DNA from: Cristatella mucedo
Lineage: Eukaryota > Bryozoa > Phylactolaemata > Cristatellidae
Direction of reading: 5' to 3'
DNA length: 64,000 bases
Assembly: GCA_009760855.2 (NCBI GenBank)
Contig: WPIO01000105.1
Span: 1,288,501 to 1,352,500 of the forward strand
Shown here in pieces: positions 11,448 to 22,229 of the stretch. Below the pieces are notes generated by a model that saw only the letters and a list, made by a program, of their open reading frames with translations, had not been told where the DNA came from and did not search any database. A program made the translations under genes and the position numbers. The stretch's first letter is position 1. Every line of letters begins with the position of its first letter.

Positions 11448-12517
11448 AGCTAACGTGCAGAATTGAGGCATTCGCTGAGATCTAGACACAGCCTAGGCCA
11501 GACGCTCCTCTTTGACTGGCATCGCTCTGCAGACGAAGCTGAAAGGTAGCAACGCGTGGCCGCCAGGCTTTGCCCCGTGCCGTAAACGTCGGCCAGAGCT
11601 TTTCTGCTGCCTTCATCGCCAGATTTGCCCCTAGCAACGATATGTAATTAAATTTCTGCTGGAGGAAAGTTCGCAAGACCTCTGAGCACCTGTCACAGAG
11701 AGAGTGGAAGGCTTTAAACAAGCAATTGTACCTGGTAATAAAAGTCCAAGTCTGCTGCACCTCAGCCAGCAGCTGCCCGGGGTCACACAAGGATCCATGG
11801 TACACTGCCATCTATGGATTGTCAGTCAGCACCAGGCCACTTGGTCAAGCATAATGACTGGGCTTATTTTCGGCCAGCTGTCGCCGGCTGAGCATTCCTG
11901 TGGGAGCATGAACTGCATGCCCCTCCACAGCAGGTCGGCCTCCTGTGAGTGGCATTGGGGCTGCCTCTGCAAGGTTCTGCAGGACAGCCTCATACTAGAC
12001 CGTGGTCGACCAAGACGTAACGTGCTGGCTCTTCTCGACCGAGTTTGTGGGTTCGACTCCTGCAGTTGGGCGATCCTTTATTGGCAACTGCAAGTGGTGG
12101 TGATAGCAGATAAGGTTTCTACTAAATCAGCTAAGATTTCAGTCAGAAAGAAGTTTCCAGCCTATTTTCGGGACGTCCAGAGGCTCGTCGCCAAGCTCGT
12201 CATTCGGATGCTGTGAGCTGGCTGAATGACTGGGTTTGAAGCAGCATCGAAAGTAATTGGTGAACAAGGATCGAACTGTTGCACGAGATTAGGGAATGCG
12301 TTGAAGCAATTGTCGTGCACCTGCAGAAGCTTCAGGAGCCAGCCGGCCTAGAGGTTATTTAGGAAGCCGCTGGTCGCCTGGTCAGCACCAGCTTGGCGTG
12401 ATCAGTGCCAGCTTCTTGTTGCATTTAAAGGAACGATGAATAGGGTAAGCTTTCAAAGGTACTTCGTATCTGTAGAAACGCCGAGGAAAGATCGCACAGC
12501 TTTTTGCCATCCTGGGC
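11448..12517 (-). repeat. Array module 5 (type B, full length, SINE)
   Basis: Type B anchor at 11520, about 1.07 kb. It includes the SINE at 11994-12139 and serves as the reference for the interrupted module 3. The minus-strand frame 11482-11811 repeats QLLAEVQQTW and SEVLRTFLQQKFNYISLLG. Confidence 0.8.
11994..12139 (+). mobile_element. SINE-A in module 5
   Basis: Same insertion site and same 5' end as in modules 3 and 7. It contains GGGTTCGACTCC and TGGGCGATCCTTTATTGGC, with an internal deletion of about 20 bp before ACTAAATCAGCTAAGATTT. Confidence 0.85.
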
Positions 12518-13032
12518 AGGCGACGTGGTGGATTCTGGCATTCTCTGAGAGAACGACACAGCTGATGACAGAAGCTTCTCTTTTACCGGCATCGCTCTGC
12601 CGACTAAGCTGAAAGGCGATTAGGCTCGGCCGGGCAGACCGACCATGGTGCTGAGTGCAGGTTGGCTTTAAACATGCTATTGTACCTGGTAATAAAAGTC
12701 CAAGTCTGCAGCACCTTAGCCAGCACCTGCCAGAGGTCACACAAGGGTCGTTGGTGCACTGACATCTATCGGTTGTGAGTCAGCACCATGGCCCGTCGGC
12801 CATGAAGAATGGACTGGCACAGCCTCGACGAGCTGTCGGGCGACCAAGCAGCACTGTATTTCCAGAACTGCCTGCCCCGGCCTCCCGTGAGTGGCATCGG
12901 TAGCTTTAGCCACAAGGTCTTTCAGGACAGCCTCGTTGCAATCAGAACGGATGGTCGGGTAACCTTCCTGAGGCATTTTGTAGAAGTATGAATGCCAAGG
13001 ACTGATTGTGCTGCACTTTGGCGATCCAAGGC
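12518..13032 (-). repeat. Array module 6 (type A, short, no SINE)
   Basis: Type A anchor at 12590 and only about 515 bp long. It lacks the block between the anchor region and GAGTGCAGGTTGGC, and the same ~300-bp segment missing from module 2. The empty SINE site is near 12928-12944 (CAGCCTCGTTGCAATCAG). Confidence 0.78.
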
Positions 13033-14060
13033 AGCTAACGTGCAGAATTGAGGCATTCGCCGAGATCTAGACACAGCCTAGGCCAGACGCTCCTCTTTGA
13101 CTGGCATCGCTCTGCAGACGAAGCTGAAAGGTGGCAACGCGTGGCTGCCAGGCTTCGCCCCGTGCCGTAAACGTCGGCCAGAGCTTTTCTGCTGCCTTCA
13201 TCAACAGATTTGCTCCTAGCCATAATATGTAATTGAATTTCTGCTGGAGGAAAGTTCGCAAGACCTCTGAGCACCTGTCACGGAGAGAGTGGAAGGCTTT
13301 AAACAAGCAATTGTATCTGGTAACAAAAGTCCAAGTCTGCTGCACCTCAGCCAGCAGCTGCCGGTGGTCACACAAGGATCCGTGGTACACTGCGATCTAT
13401 TTATCGGCTGTCAGTCAGCACCAGGCCACTTGGTCAAGCTTGATGACTGTGCATGTTTTCGGCCAGTTGTCGCCGGCTGAGCATTCCTGTGGGAGAACGA
13501 ACTGCATGCCCCTCCACAGCAAGTCGATCTACCAGGTTCTGCAGGACAGCCTCATACTAGACCGTGGTCGGCCAAGACGTAAGGTGTTAGCTCTTCTCGA
13601 CTGAGTTCGTGGGTTCGACTCCTGCAGTTGGGCGCTCCTTTATTGGCAACTGCAAGTGGTGATGATAGCAGATAAGGTTTTCTGCTGCTATACAAATGAT
13701 GATACTGAATCAGCTAAGATTTTAGTCAGAAAGAAGTTCCCAGCCTATTCTCGGGATGTCCAGAGGCTCATCGCCAAGCTCGTCAGTGGGATGCTGTGAG
13801 CTGGCTGAATGACTGGGTTTGAAGCAGCAGCGAAAGTAATTGGTGAACAAGGATCGCACTGTAGGGCGAGATTACGCAACGCTTTGAAGCAATCGTCGTG
13901 CACCTGCAGATGCTTCAGGAGCCAGCCGGCCTAGAGGTTATGTAGGAAGCCGCTGGTCGCCTGGTCAGCACCAGCTTCGCCTTGTTAGCTTCTAGTCGCA
14001 CTAGGAGGAACGCCAGTGAACTAAGCTTCCGAAGGTATCCGGTAGCTGTACGAATGCCGA
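13033..14060 (-). repeat. Array module 7 (type B, SINE)
   Basis: Type B anchor at 13105; the minus-strand frame 13067-13390 repeats the B peptide. It has the SINE at 13555-13723 and then the long-module right part. The array fades out after about 14120, where the next module's opening (CCGATCCAAGGC) becomes unlike the others. Confidence 0.8.
13555..13723 (+). mobile_element. SINE-A in module 7
   Basis: Same site and family features as in modules 3 and 5, with a fuller 3' body (GCTGCTATACAAATGATGAT, AATCAGCTAAGATTT). Confidence 0.85.
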
Positions 14061-14868
14061 TGAGGCATCTCGCCTGCTTCTTGCCGATCCAAGGCCTTTC
14101 GGGCAGCTTGAGGCCTTACGGACAGCTTTATGTGGCTATCCATGCCTCGGCTTCTTTGCTGAGAATTCAGCAAGCCACAGCTGGCGTCTGCAATACGGCT
14201 GAACTTCGTGGCCAGATGACCGACGCATTTAAAGTGTGCGGTAGCAGAATGATGTTTGGCAAAACGCTGGTCATCGTAGCTGATTGGAATCGTGGCAAGT
14301 GTTTTCCATGAAGTGAGATGTCCCGAAGCAGATGCAGCAGTTACGAATACAAGGGGTCAGCTTGCATTGTCTAAACACAGGTGCTGGTATGCGAGGTGGT
14401 CAGCTTACCGAAACGCTCTACCTATGCCTCGGCGAGTGGGCGTGAGGTGAGGTCGGGCAGACGTCACTCACATGCATCGTATCGGAGCAACGAACGACTG
14501 CTGCAGTCATGGGCAGACATGTGTCCTCGGACTTGCCTCGCTAAAGCTAGACGAGATGGTTAGGTGGCTGCGGCTTGCTGCCGCTTACGGCAGCGTGGAC
14601 AGGCTTCGCTACTGCCTACAGTTACGGCCAACGCTCGGCCATGACCTTCACAGCAAGGAACTGCCGCCCGCCTGGTGCGAATCTGCCTTAGGCGATAGGT
14701 AATAACTGACTGGAATACTCGACTGCAATGGGCTCAACGTGTGGGCATCTGCGCCTGGTCGCGATGCGGAGCATGCCACACCTAAAGATGCTTCGAGAAG
14801 TTGTTTGCCACGATGGACAGGGAGAAAGCAGGGTGGTCTTTGGATAAAATGGCGTATTGGTGACTGCT
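14061..14868. other. Array edge and unassigned DNA
   Basis: Both strands have open frames of about 60-110 codons with no recognisable domain: 13982-14311 plus, and an overlapping minus-strand frame lacking an early ATG. No splice pair supports either. Confidence 0.4.
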
Positions 14869-14900
14869 CCTATTTCGAAGGTCTGGACCTTCGAAATAGG
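14869..14900. repeat. Perfect 15-bp hairpin, 2-base loop
   Basis: The arm CCTATTTCGAAGGTC (14869-14883), loop TG, and its exact reverse complement (14886-14900). No transposon ends are seen around it. Confidence 0.9.
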
Positions 14901-14984
14901 TGTACGGCAGGCATCGCAGTCGGGTCTATGTGACGCCGGCAACAATGTAACCAGCGAGAGAGAAGAAGTCATAAGTCAGAGAGC

Positions 14985-14986
<2 letters not shown>

Positions 14987-15018
<32 letters not shown>

Positions 15019-15038
15019 CAGAGAGAGAGAGACAGAGA
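14987..15038. repeat. GA microsatellite
   Basis: A run of GA with a few interruptions (GGTACA at about 15015). Confidence 0.95.
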
Positions 15039-15252
15039 ACTAAGGAACCGGTCGTAATCGTGTATATCAAAATTATCTGGCAAATTATTGCCGTGATAGA
15101 ATTTCAATACTTCCTGCTAAAATTACCCCTACCGACGCGGGCCATGTTTATACGAGAAACCTAAAATGAAATCTGATTTACGTTTCAGTTTCGCTGTTCT
15201 GCCTCCTCAGACCCTAAATTTTTTACCGCAGATATTCCAACGCCATCTGCCT

Positions 15253-15334
15253 AATAATAATACTACTAATAATAATAATACACTTGCTAAAGGGCCCTCA
15301 GAGAACTCAGTCTCTTTCTAGGTGCTTTACATAT
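15253..15334 (-). mobile_element. L2-like LINE 3' terminus, short
   Basis: The reverse complement is TGTAAAGCACCTAGAAAGAG followed by the GAGTTCTCTGAGGGC terminus and an ATT-type tail. Only about 80 bp remain. Confidence 0.8.
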
Positions 15335-15378
15335 TTAGTTGTTGTAGCTGTCGTCTCTTTGTCTTTATTAAAAACATA

Positions 15379-15548
15379 CTGGCTGATTTAACAGACTCTT
15401 TGGTATAGCAACAGAAGAAATTTTACGGCTATCACCACTGCTTGCAGCGGCGATAAAGAATTACTCACCACTGGATTCGAGCCCACGACCTTGGAACCGA
15501 GGTCTTGAAAAGCAACCGCCTTACCTAGTGTGCCATCACGGCTCACTG
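15379..15548 (-). mobile_element. SINE-A, minus strand
   Basis: The reverse complement has ACTAGGTAAGGCGGTTGCTT, a B-box-like GTGGGCTCGAATCC, then a body with AGCGGTGGTGATAGCC-like and TTAAATCAGCC. It matches the plus-strand copy at 51805-51985. Confidence 0.85.
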
Positions 15549-16059
15549 TATTACTGATAACCGTCGGAGCATCTAGCTGAAATTTGAAGTAGCTTCTGAA
15601 TAGTCTACTGCCTGACTTCTATGCCTCCAACTCTACACTTGGCTAATGACCTTTAACTTCAGCCAGAGTTTCACACGGTATCGTAAAGTAATTCGAACTA
15701 GAACTCAAGCAAACTTATGCTTGAACGTTCGCACACTACCTATACAAATACGATGAAGAGGAGGCTTAAAAGTCTATGCAACATTTAATACACGAACGTG
15801 AATTCTTGTGTCGTTATATCCAAAATTTTTTTTATCTATCAAGTCTTGGCTGCATTATTCATTAAAACAGTAAACAGAGTATAACTGACAGCGTCTACCC
15901 GAAATTAAAAGCTAATCGTGCAAGCACGACTGAAACTGAAAACCCGGTGAAAATATGTCGGTAGTTGGATCAGGAAAACCTTTCTATTAAATTTGTGCCA
16001 TTTGTGATTCATCAAACGCATTACGGTAGTAACCGCACAAAGCTGTCGAGGATGCATAG
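15549..16059. other. Unassigned DNA
   Basis: AT-rich sequence without open frames of note or any repeat family found elsewhere in the window. Confidence 0.5.
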
Positions 16060-16690
16060 CGATCATTATGGAAAATTTACAAAGTCCAATCTCAGCCGAC
16101 TATGAATATGGCTGCAAGGCTAGTCTAATCAAGTCCCAAAGGTTTGAGCACGTGTCTCCTTTGCTAAAAGAGCTAGGATGGATGTCGGTTGATCAACGGA
16201 TACAGAGCACAGTTCTTACGCTGACCCACAAGGCCCGCCACGGCTTGGCTCCTTCGTACCTAGCTGAACTGCTGCATCAGTTTCAGCACGTTCGCGCCCT
16301 CAGGTCCTGTGTGGACAATAAATTAGCTGTCCCATTCCTCTGCTTAAAGACCGATGGCGACAGAAGCTTTAGCTCAGCAGGTACTAGATTGTGGGACTCG
16401 ATTCCACAATTCTTACGAAACGACGATTACTGTCCTGCTGCCTACTATGGCACATCTTTTTCAGCGGTCCTGAGCTGCTACTTGCATGCTGCTCACTACC
16501 TCAACTGCTCTCCTGACTCTGCTATGCTTCCCACTTTCTCTTTGCTTCGTGAGACGAAGTCTGTTGGCTACCGAATGCGTACCGAAAGTCGCTTAGGCTG
16601 TGAGTGCGCTATACAAAACTCTCCCGCGTAACACCCAAACGGTCTTTATGACTTTGTGGAGTTACAGACGGAGATACATTACATTACATT
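16060..16690 (+). mobile_element. ACATT-tailed LINE, 3' end with open C-terminal frame
   Basis: A 187-codon frame (16068-16631) has the CR1-superfamily C-terminal signature HVSPLLKELGWMSVDQRI, GLAPSYLAELLHQF, and GDRSFSSAGTRLWDSIPQF. It reads to a TAA, followed by a short 3' UTR (TTTATGACTTTGTGGAGTTA) and three ACATT units. It is a different family from the ATT-tailed L2-like one: different C-terminal motif, UTR and tail. The copy is 5'-truncated within the post-RT region but otherwise unbroken, so it is fairly young. Confidence 0.9.
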
Positions 16691-16910
16691 AGTTCATATC
16701 AAAAAATTTTCATGCTATATCGGCCACCGCATGGCATCCCTAAGGATTCTCAAAACTAGTTGATTGTAACCTAATGGAACACGCCTGATAGATTATGAAT
16801 TGGAATGGAGTGCAAAATGTCTTCGAATGAAATATGTTTGAATTTGTAGCTTAGAAAGTGTGACTGGCCATCTGAAGTGATCGCCAGCAAATTGTACCTG
16901 GGCTTTGAAA

Positions 16911-16960
16911 TGAGCCGTGCAATATATATATATATATATATATATATATTGCACGGCTCA
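16911..16960. repeat. Perfect 50-bp palindrome with TA core
   Basis: TGAGCCGTGC, then a 30-bp A(AT)nT core, then GCACGGCTCA: the whole 50 bp equals its own reverse complement. It is followed at once by more TA repeat and a long CT tract. Confidence 0.95.
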
Positions 16961-17104
<144 letters not shown>

Positions 17105-17127
17105 TTGTGAGCGAGTATGGTGGGTTC

Positions 17128-17310
17128 AGCCGTTTGGATCGGTCCAGTGCTTAAAGTGCTCGCCCTGACCAAGGTCTGGCCAAGGTCGTGGGCGGGTCGT
17201 GGTCGTGGTCGTGGTAGCGGGATCGAGCCCAGTGGCGGCCACGTGAGGCGCCTGAATAGAGATTAATTTCTTTTAGGGCGCTAAATGAACGAATTATTTA
17301 TTAGTTATTA
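17128..17310 (+). mobile_element. SINE-B with internal GTCGTG expansion
   Basis: The tRNA-like head (GGTCCAGTGCTTAAAGTGCT, B-box region GGGATCGAGCCC) is followed by the LINE-derived tail CCTGAATAGAGATTAA and AGGGCGCTAAATGAA. Between the A- and B-box regions a GTCGTG hexamer is repeated about four times (17190-17215), which is absent from the copy at 47203-47345. Confidence 0.85.
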
Positions 17311-17699
17311 TTATCCTCACAGTCTCTCCATTGACACGCAGCTAAGCTCCTCCTAGCCACCTCAGGTCTACTCTCTGTAGACACTGCAGACTAGCAGTAT
17401 GTTGCTGCACTTCAGACACCATTGCCAATGCATCACAAAGCGGTCTGGCTCAGATCGCAAAGATCGCTCCACTCTCCAGCCAGTGCGTCTTGAGGGCGTC
17501 TGCCAGCACACGAAATTCTAGGTGAGCTGCCCCCCCCCCCCTTCTGTGCTAGCAGCTCCGCCAGCACTGCTGTGGGCGGGGCCAGCTTGATCTGAGCTTC
17601 GCTGGGAGCACAGCTTGGACTGGCTTGGAATCTCAATTGCTAAATGGCACTGGCGGGTATTGCATTAGGGCGGCACAGGCACTTAATGCAATTGCAGTA
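17311..17699. other. Unassigned DNA
   Basis: No gene or repeat recognised; a run of about ten Cs lies near 17529-17540. Confidence 0.5.
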
Positions 17700-18595
17700 A
17701 GCATTAGGACGACCTTGGGAGTTCGCATGGTTAACCGCTCTCAGGTTAGCTTTTAACGTAGTGAACCTTACGGAGATGTAGCTGATTGCCTCTCCAGCTT
17801 CTTAATCAGCAAGATAGACAAGATAAGAGAGCCCTATCCCTATGGTAGCAGCATCCCCTCTGGACACCAGTCTCTCAATAACAACTCCATAGGATTCCTC
17901 TCCTTCAAATCCGTGCAGCACTTCTAAAACGGCTGCACCAGTCTAAACCAGCCATATTAAGGCTTCTAATCATTATTAGCAATTATGCGATTATGCAATA
18001 GTTTTTGGCCGAAGCCATATAAAAAGCCGGCGCCCTGAGATAGGCCGGTAGTTGTGATTCAGGATTTGGCATTGACGTCGACAGCTGATTTGAGTCCTAG
18101 GCCGGAGAGCCGCTGATGTACGTCGAGGCCGCTGTTGAACGCCTGTCGCAGTTCGCTGCTGTCAAATAGACTTCTGTGCATTATGGATACTGACTTGATA
18201 TATTAAGGTATGAGCGCTAGCCGTGCTACAAGGTTCAGGCATCGCCAGTCTTTGTCGTGCCTTGGCCGAGGTTGTTGTTGAGAGATCGTTGTGAGATCTT
18301 CGAGTTTGCGGCTTAGTTTCGGCCTGGCGCGGAAGCTGCAAGCTGCGTTTGTAACACCTCAGTGCCTGCATCCAAGGCGGCCACGAGTGACTACACCATG
18401 AAATTCATCGCACAGTCAAAGGAGATTACTAGCCCTCTAGACTTCCCACTGTCCCAATTCTACGATGCAAAGATCTGTTGCTGGTGTGCATACCTAGCAT
18501 AATAAATACGTCCTTAGTCTCGTGTCTTTTTCCTGCACTTTTCAATAGGCTAGAGTAAGGCCATTAATTGAGAACGCAACCCTAGACAAGCCGCT
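17700..18595 (+). mobile_element. Old L2-like LINE fragment, interrupted
   Basis: 17720-17930 aligns with the region before RT (ADCLSSFLISKIDKIREP-like). 18385-18595 resumes with MKFIAQSKEITSPLDF-like RT sequence. About 450 bp of unrelated sequence lies between. The copy is strongly decayed, with several stops, so it is older than the copies at 23 and 44 kb. Confidence 0.65.
17931..18384. other. Unidentified insert inside old L2 copy
   Basis: The LINE reading is interrupted here and resumes almost in register. The insert has a TATAAAAAG word near 18018 but no recognisable ends, tRNA-like head or coding motif. Its identity is unknown. Confidence 0.4.
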
Positions 18596-19320
18596 CGAGA
18601 TAAGACTGGTATGGGTGGTGCGGAGCCACTTTTGTCGTCGCCACTACCGAGCTGGATCGCTGGAAGGCGGAAGCCCGTGAAGAGCAGTCGACTGTTGATT
18701 TGAATCTGTCTTTGACTGTCTGTCTGTCTGTCTGTCTGACCGGACTCTATTGCAATGCCCGACTCAGATGCAAAGGAATGTTGTTTAGCGGATATCCATC
18801 GGTAATGTTATGAAGCGACTTAGGACTCAGTCTATGCTGGAGCTGGTGAGTTTTCGTCAGCACACTTGTAGCCCAAGCGTCAAGAGACTCGTCTGTGGTT
18901 TCGTAGCCTCGTGATCAACTACGCAAGCCCTGAACTCTCTTTCCGGTGCGGGTAAAGTGCACCGAGAGCCGCGCGGACTTTACTGGAGGGTCCTAGCCCT
19001 CCTTCGACGCAGTGAGCGGTGTCGGACACGTAACTGACTTCACCGTAACACTTTCGGATATTTCCCTAGCGTTTTAGCTGCGACTGTTCACGAGCTGTCC
19101 CCGGACATGCATCTCACAACAGGGCCTGCTTAGGATAAGGTGTGAAGTCTCCATTAGTTATTGCCTACCGGTCGGTTCTTCTTCGAAATATCGATAAGGA
19201 TCCATGTAACCTGCATGCGCCTTATCAACCGTTCGTCTGTCAAAACTTTGAGCGGCAAGTAAATTTCGCTGTCACTCTTGTTTCGCTAGTTGATAGAGTT
19301 GGGAACTGACTAGCGCAGTC
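18596..19320. other. Unassigned DNA
   Basis: Nothing recognised except a short TCTG repeat at about 18714-18738. Confidence 0.5.
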
Positions 19321-19442
<122 letters not shown>

Positions 19443-19919
19443 CTCCGGCTCAGAAGAGAGTTGTGAAGCACATGTCGCTAACGGGCTCCTTGCAGCCGCA
19501 TCTTCACGGGAATCGGCTGGTAGGGCCATACCGCAATTGAGACTTTAGGTCATCGCATCGGTCAAACGCTAAACCGTCCATGAGTGCGGCTTCTGCATGG
19601 ACCTGCAGTCGCAGTCGAGAACCAAAGGCCAAGGCCATCCCCGTCTGTGCCCCATAACTTCCGTCAGTCGGCATCCTGTGGCACGGACGAGCTCTTTCGC
19701 ACCCCCGGCCATTGAATATCTGCTCGCCAATTCCAAAGAGGCAGTTATCATTGACCGGACGGTTCGTGAGAAGCTCAGTGCATTTTTTTCTGACAGAGAG
19801 ACGTGTACGGCACCTTGCATAAGCTGCTGCCCTTGCGAGACCTCACCAAAAAGACCCTCATTCTTTCAGTCCACACGGTCTGACACGGTCTGACTCTCTT
19901 AGCGGTTGCTCTCGGTGTT

Positions 19920-22200
19920 ATTGATTTGCTTGGAAACAGCATCCGAAGCCTTTCGCGTGTATCATTATGATCAGTTGCCGTTGCTTCATCATAGAAGATC
20001 ACGATTTGCACGTCTGTGATTTGCTGACCTCCATATTGAAGTCTAACCTCGTTTATATTCATGAGTTTTTTCACTAGAATAAGTTTGCGTTTCAGGCCAC
20101 TGATGAGATTACTGAAGATTTTAACGTTCACATCGATGACGCCAAAATTACTCTGGTGTACTCATTCTATGACGGCCTAGGGACTCTCAGATTTGTCCAA
20201 CACGGCTGTCGTACAATTCCTATGCGTGGCCATATTCTATTAGTCGGATAAAAAAGAATTTAGCGCCTAGCCATAGACCTCGTTCACGTGTGACCACTTA
20301 CATAAATATCATCACTGCTCAATCTGGTTTACAATACTGTACGAGAAACTTTATACGGGCATGTCGGCGTCTAGTGTTTCTTGCAACATAATGTAGAAAG
20401 CCCTAATAAATATAATTCAAAAAATAATTTATTTGCTTAGCGCCCTAAGAGAACTCATCTGTATTCAGGGCTTCCCATATGCCACAGGGCTCGAGCCCAC
20501 GAACGCTTGCCATCGAATGCATTTACCTTGACCTTGAGTGGCTAAAGGCGAGCACCTTAACTACTGGGCACAGAGAGTCTGATCGCGATTCGGGTCTTCT
20601 TGATCTGTATGTAGACTCTTCCGACAGCCCCGAGACTCTCATTGATGCTGCAAACTCTAAAACTAAGAGAGCTCTCGACGAGCACGCTCAGTTATCAAGT
20701 CAGATTTTACCAAATTAGAAAATTGTGAATATTCGGTTGATCAGACCCACTGCTTGAATTCGCAGCATGTGAACTGTGTGGTTAACAAGTTTCCGGCCTT
20801 CTTTGTCGAATGATTCGTCTATATTTGTGTCACCCATAGCTCGCCAGCTCCGCCATATGCAGTCGTCGAGTCTCAACTTGCAGCCATCCATATTTAAATA
20901 AATATTGCATCCTTAAATCTTGTTACAGAATATTCGTTGATAACGTACAAAGCATAATTAAGGCCAATAAAAAGAGCTCACCCGAATATGCTATGGTACC
21001 CATCCTTGGTCTTTACTTAGCCAAGCCGTAACTCAAGCATTAATGTTTCTCAGAAAAACGTTCAAAAGCCATTTAAATCGGCCACCATCCGACTAATGCT
21101 TTTGTCCGGGATAGGATTCCGAGGTCCGATCAATTTTTCACTGAGCCTTGGTTCTTCAATTTCTGTCTAAAATCATAATTGCTGCTCAGAAGCTCATGGA
21201 GCAAATAGACAGATTGATTTTCCAAAAGAATGTATGCAATTATGCGAGCAACACTTGCACAGAAGGTGATCTCCTCTATGTGACCGACGACATTCAGGAA
21301 AGCAACGATGGTGGCAACGTTACTGCTTTGGTCCGGCTCGATATATAGGCGGTATTCAATACTAATGATCACACTATGCACGCCAACCTTCTTAAACAAC
21401 GGCGAACAATGTACCAGTACCACAAGGGTCTGTTCTCAGTCATTTGCCATTCGTGATTTAGGCATAGACCACCCAGGTAGCGATTAGGCTCCGTGGCATA
21501 GGCTATCGCTGCTTTGCTTACGACACCTGCCAGCTGTATATCTCGTTTAAATCACCATCATCAGCTGCTGTGTGGACTCGGCTATCACATCTTTATGAAG
21601 ACGAGACCCAGAAACTGCGCGTGTAATTTATGCCATTCTCGCCTCCTGACATAGAGCGCTCTAACGTGCGTTCTTGTTCGTTGCAGAATTCTTCCGAAAA
21701 CCGAAGTTCTTGCGAACATCGTATACAGAAACGATACAGCTAAGACCTGTTTAAAGTTATTCTGATTGTTATTTGACCGTAGCGCGTAAGAAATTACGTG
21801 CCTATGGACATCTAAACGCTTATCGCTTCGGGCTGCTGGGTCTCCCACGCCGGCGGCTGCCTTAGCTTTGCCAGCGGCTAGTAACCTGCTTGTTAGTTAT
21901 GATCGTCAGCAGCTGTTATCGCTTCGTCATCGCATATCAAATGCATTAACGTGCAAGCTGAGTACCAGCTCGTTTCGGTATTCCTAGCTTTGTCTTGAAC
22001 CGCTCAGCACGCTCCCCCACTTGCGTCACTGTAAATCTCTCTAACTTAGTGGTCATCAGGCCTGTTGTAACCCCATCGGCCAGACTTAACGCTTGCCTTT
22101 GGAATCCTCGCTCAATGTGCAATAAACCTCTAATAATACCTTATTCTTACCTCTCGACTGAAATGGGCTGAAATCGATAAACTGTCCGACAATTGCCCTC
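19920..22200 (+). mobile_element. Old CR1-superfamily LINE with endonuclease and RT remnants
   Basis: An endonuclease-like DFNVHIDD followed by GLGTLRFVQHG and GH lies at about 20110-20240, matching the GDFN-HVDD ... VQH ... PTH-GH signature. After a SINE insertion, a linker-like ALDEHAQLSS is found at 20668-20700. RT remnants follow: an HSTE-like block leading into DGGNVTALVRLDI and NTNDHTM at 21300-21375, and a decayed FAYDTCQLYISFKSPSSAA at about 21517-21570. Stops and frame breaks are many, so the copy is old. Which of the two LINE families it belongs to is unclear; the QLYISFKPPSS-like word is typical of CR1-superfamily elements. Confidence 0.65.
20418..20585 (-). mobile_element. SINE-B inside old LINE
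   Basis: The reverse complement has the head CTTAACTACTGG-type A-box region reversed, GTTCGTGGGCTCGAGCCC, and the LINE-like tail AGTTCTCTTAGGGCGCTAAG ending in AAATAAATT. It lies between the endonuclease and linker remnants of the host LINE. Confidence 0.85.
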
Positions 22201-22229
22201 CAGGTACCAAATCCTCCTATTTATCTCAG

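Larger units (their letters stand above)
4392..14060 (-). repeat. Higher-order tandem array of alternating A/B modules
   Basis: Seven degenerate copies share an ordered set of blocks. The anchor CATCGCTCTGC lies at 4464, 5413, 6038, 10641, 11520, 12590 and 13105. Spacing is 949, 625, about 1160 (after removing inserted LINEs), 879, 1070 and 515 bp. Two types alternate: A continues CGACTAAGCTGAAAGGCGA (5413, 10641, 12590) and B continues AGACGAAGCTGAAAGGTGG (6038, 11520, 13105); the first copy is B-like. Diverged copies keep the same minus-strand peptide frame, for example GWLLKHRHVHDNCLNAF against G-LLEHWHVHGNRLKAF, and EVLRTFLQQKFDYILWLG against EVLRTFLRSRFNYLLRLG. This suggests an ancestral coding sequence on the minus strand. 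A modules share an in-frame TGA where B has CGA, so the array is not one long gene today. The family is not recognised. Confidence 0.8.

Noticed and set aside
4392-14060. CRISPR-like or plain satellite array
   Set aside because: Units are long, diverged and keep a peptide frame. There are no short identical repeats with unique spacers.
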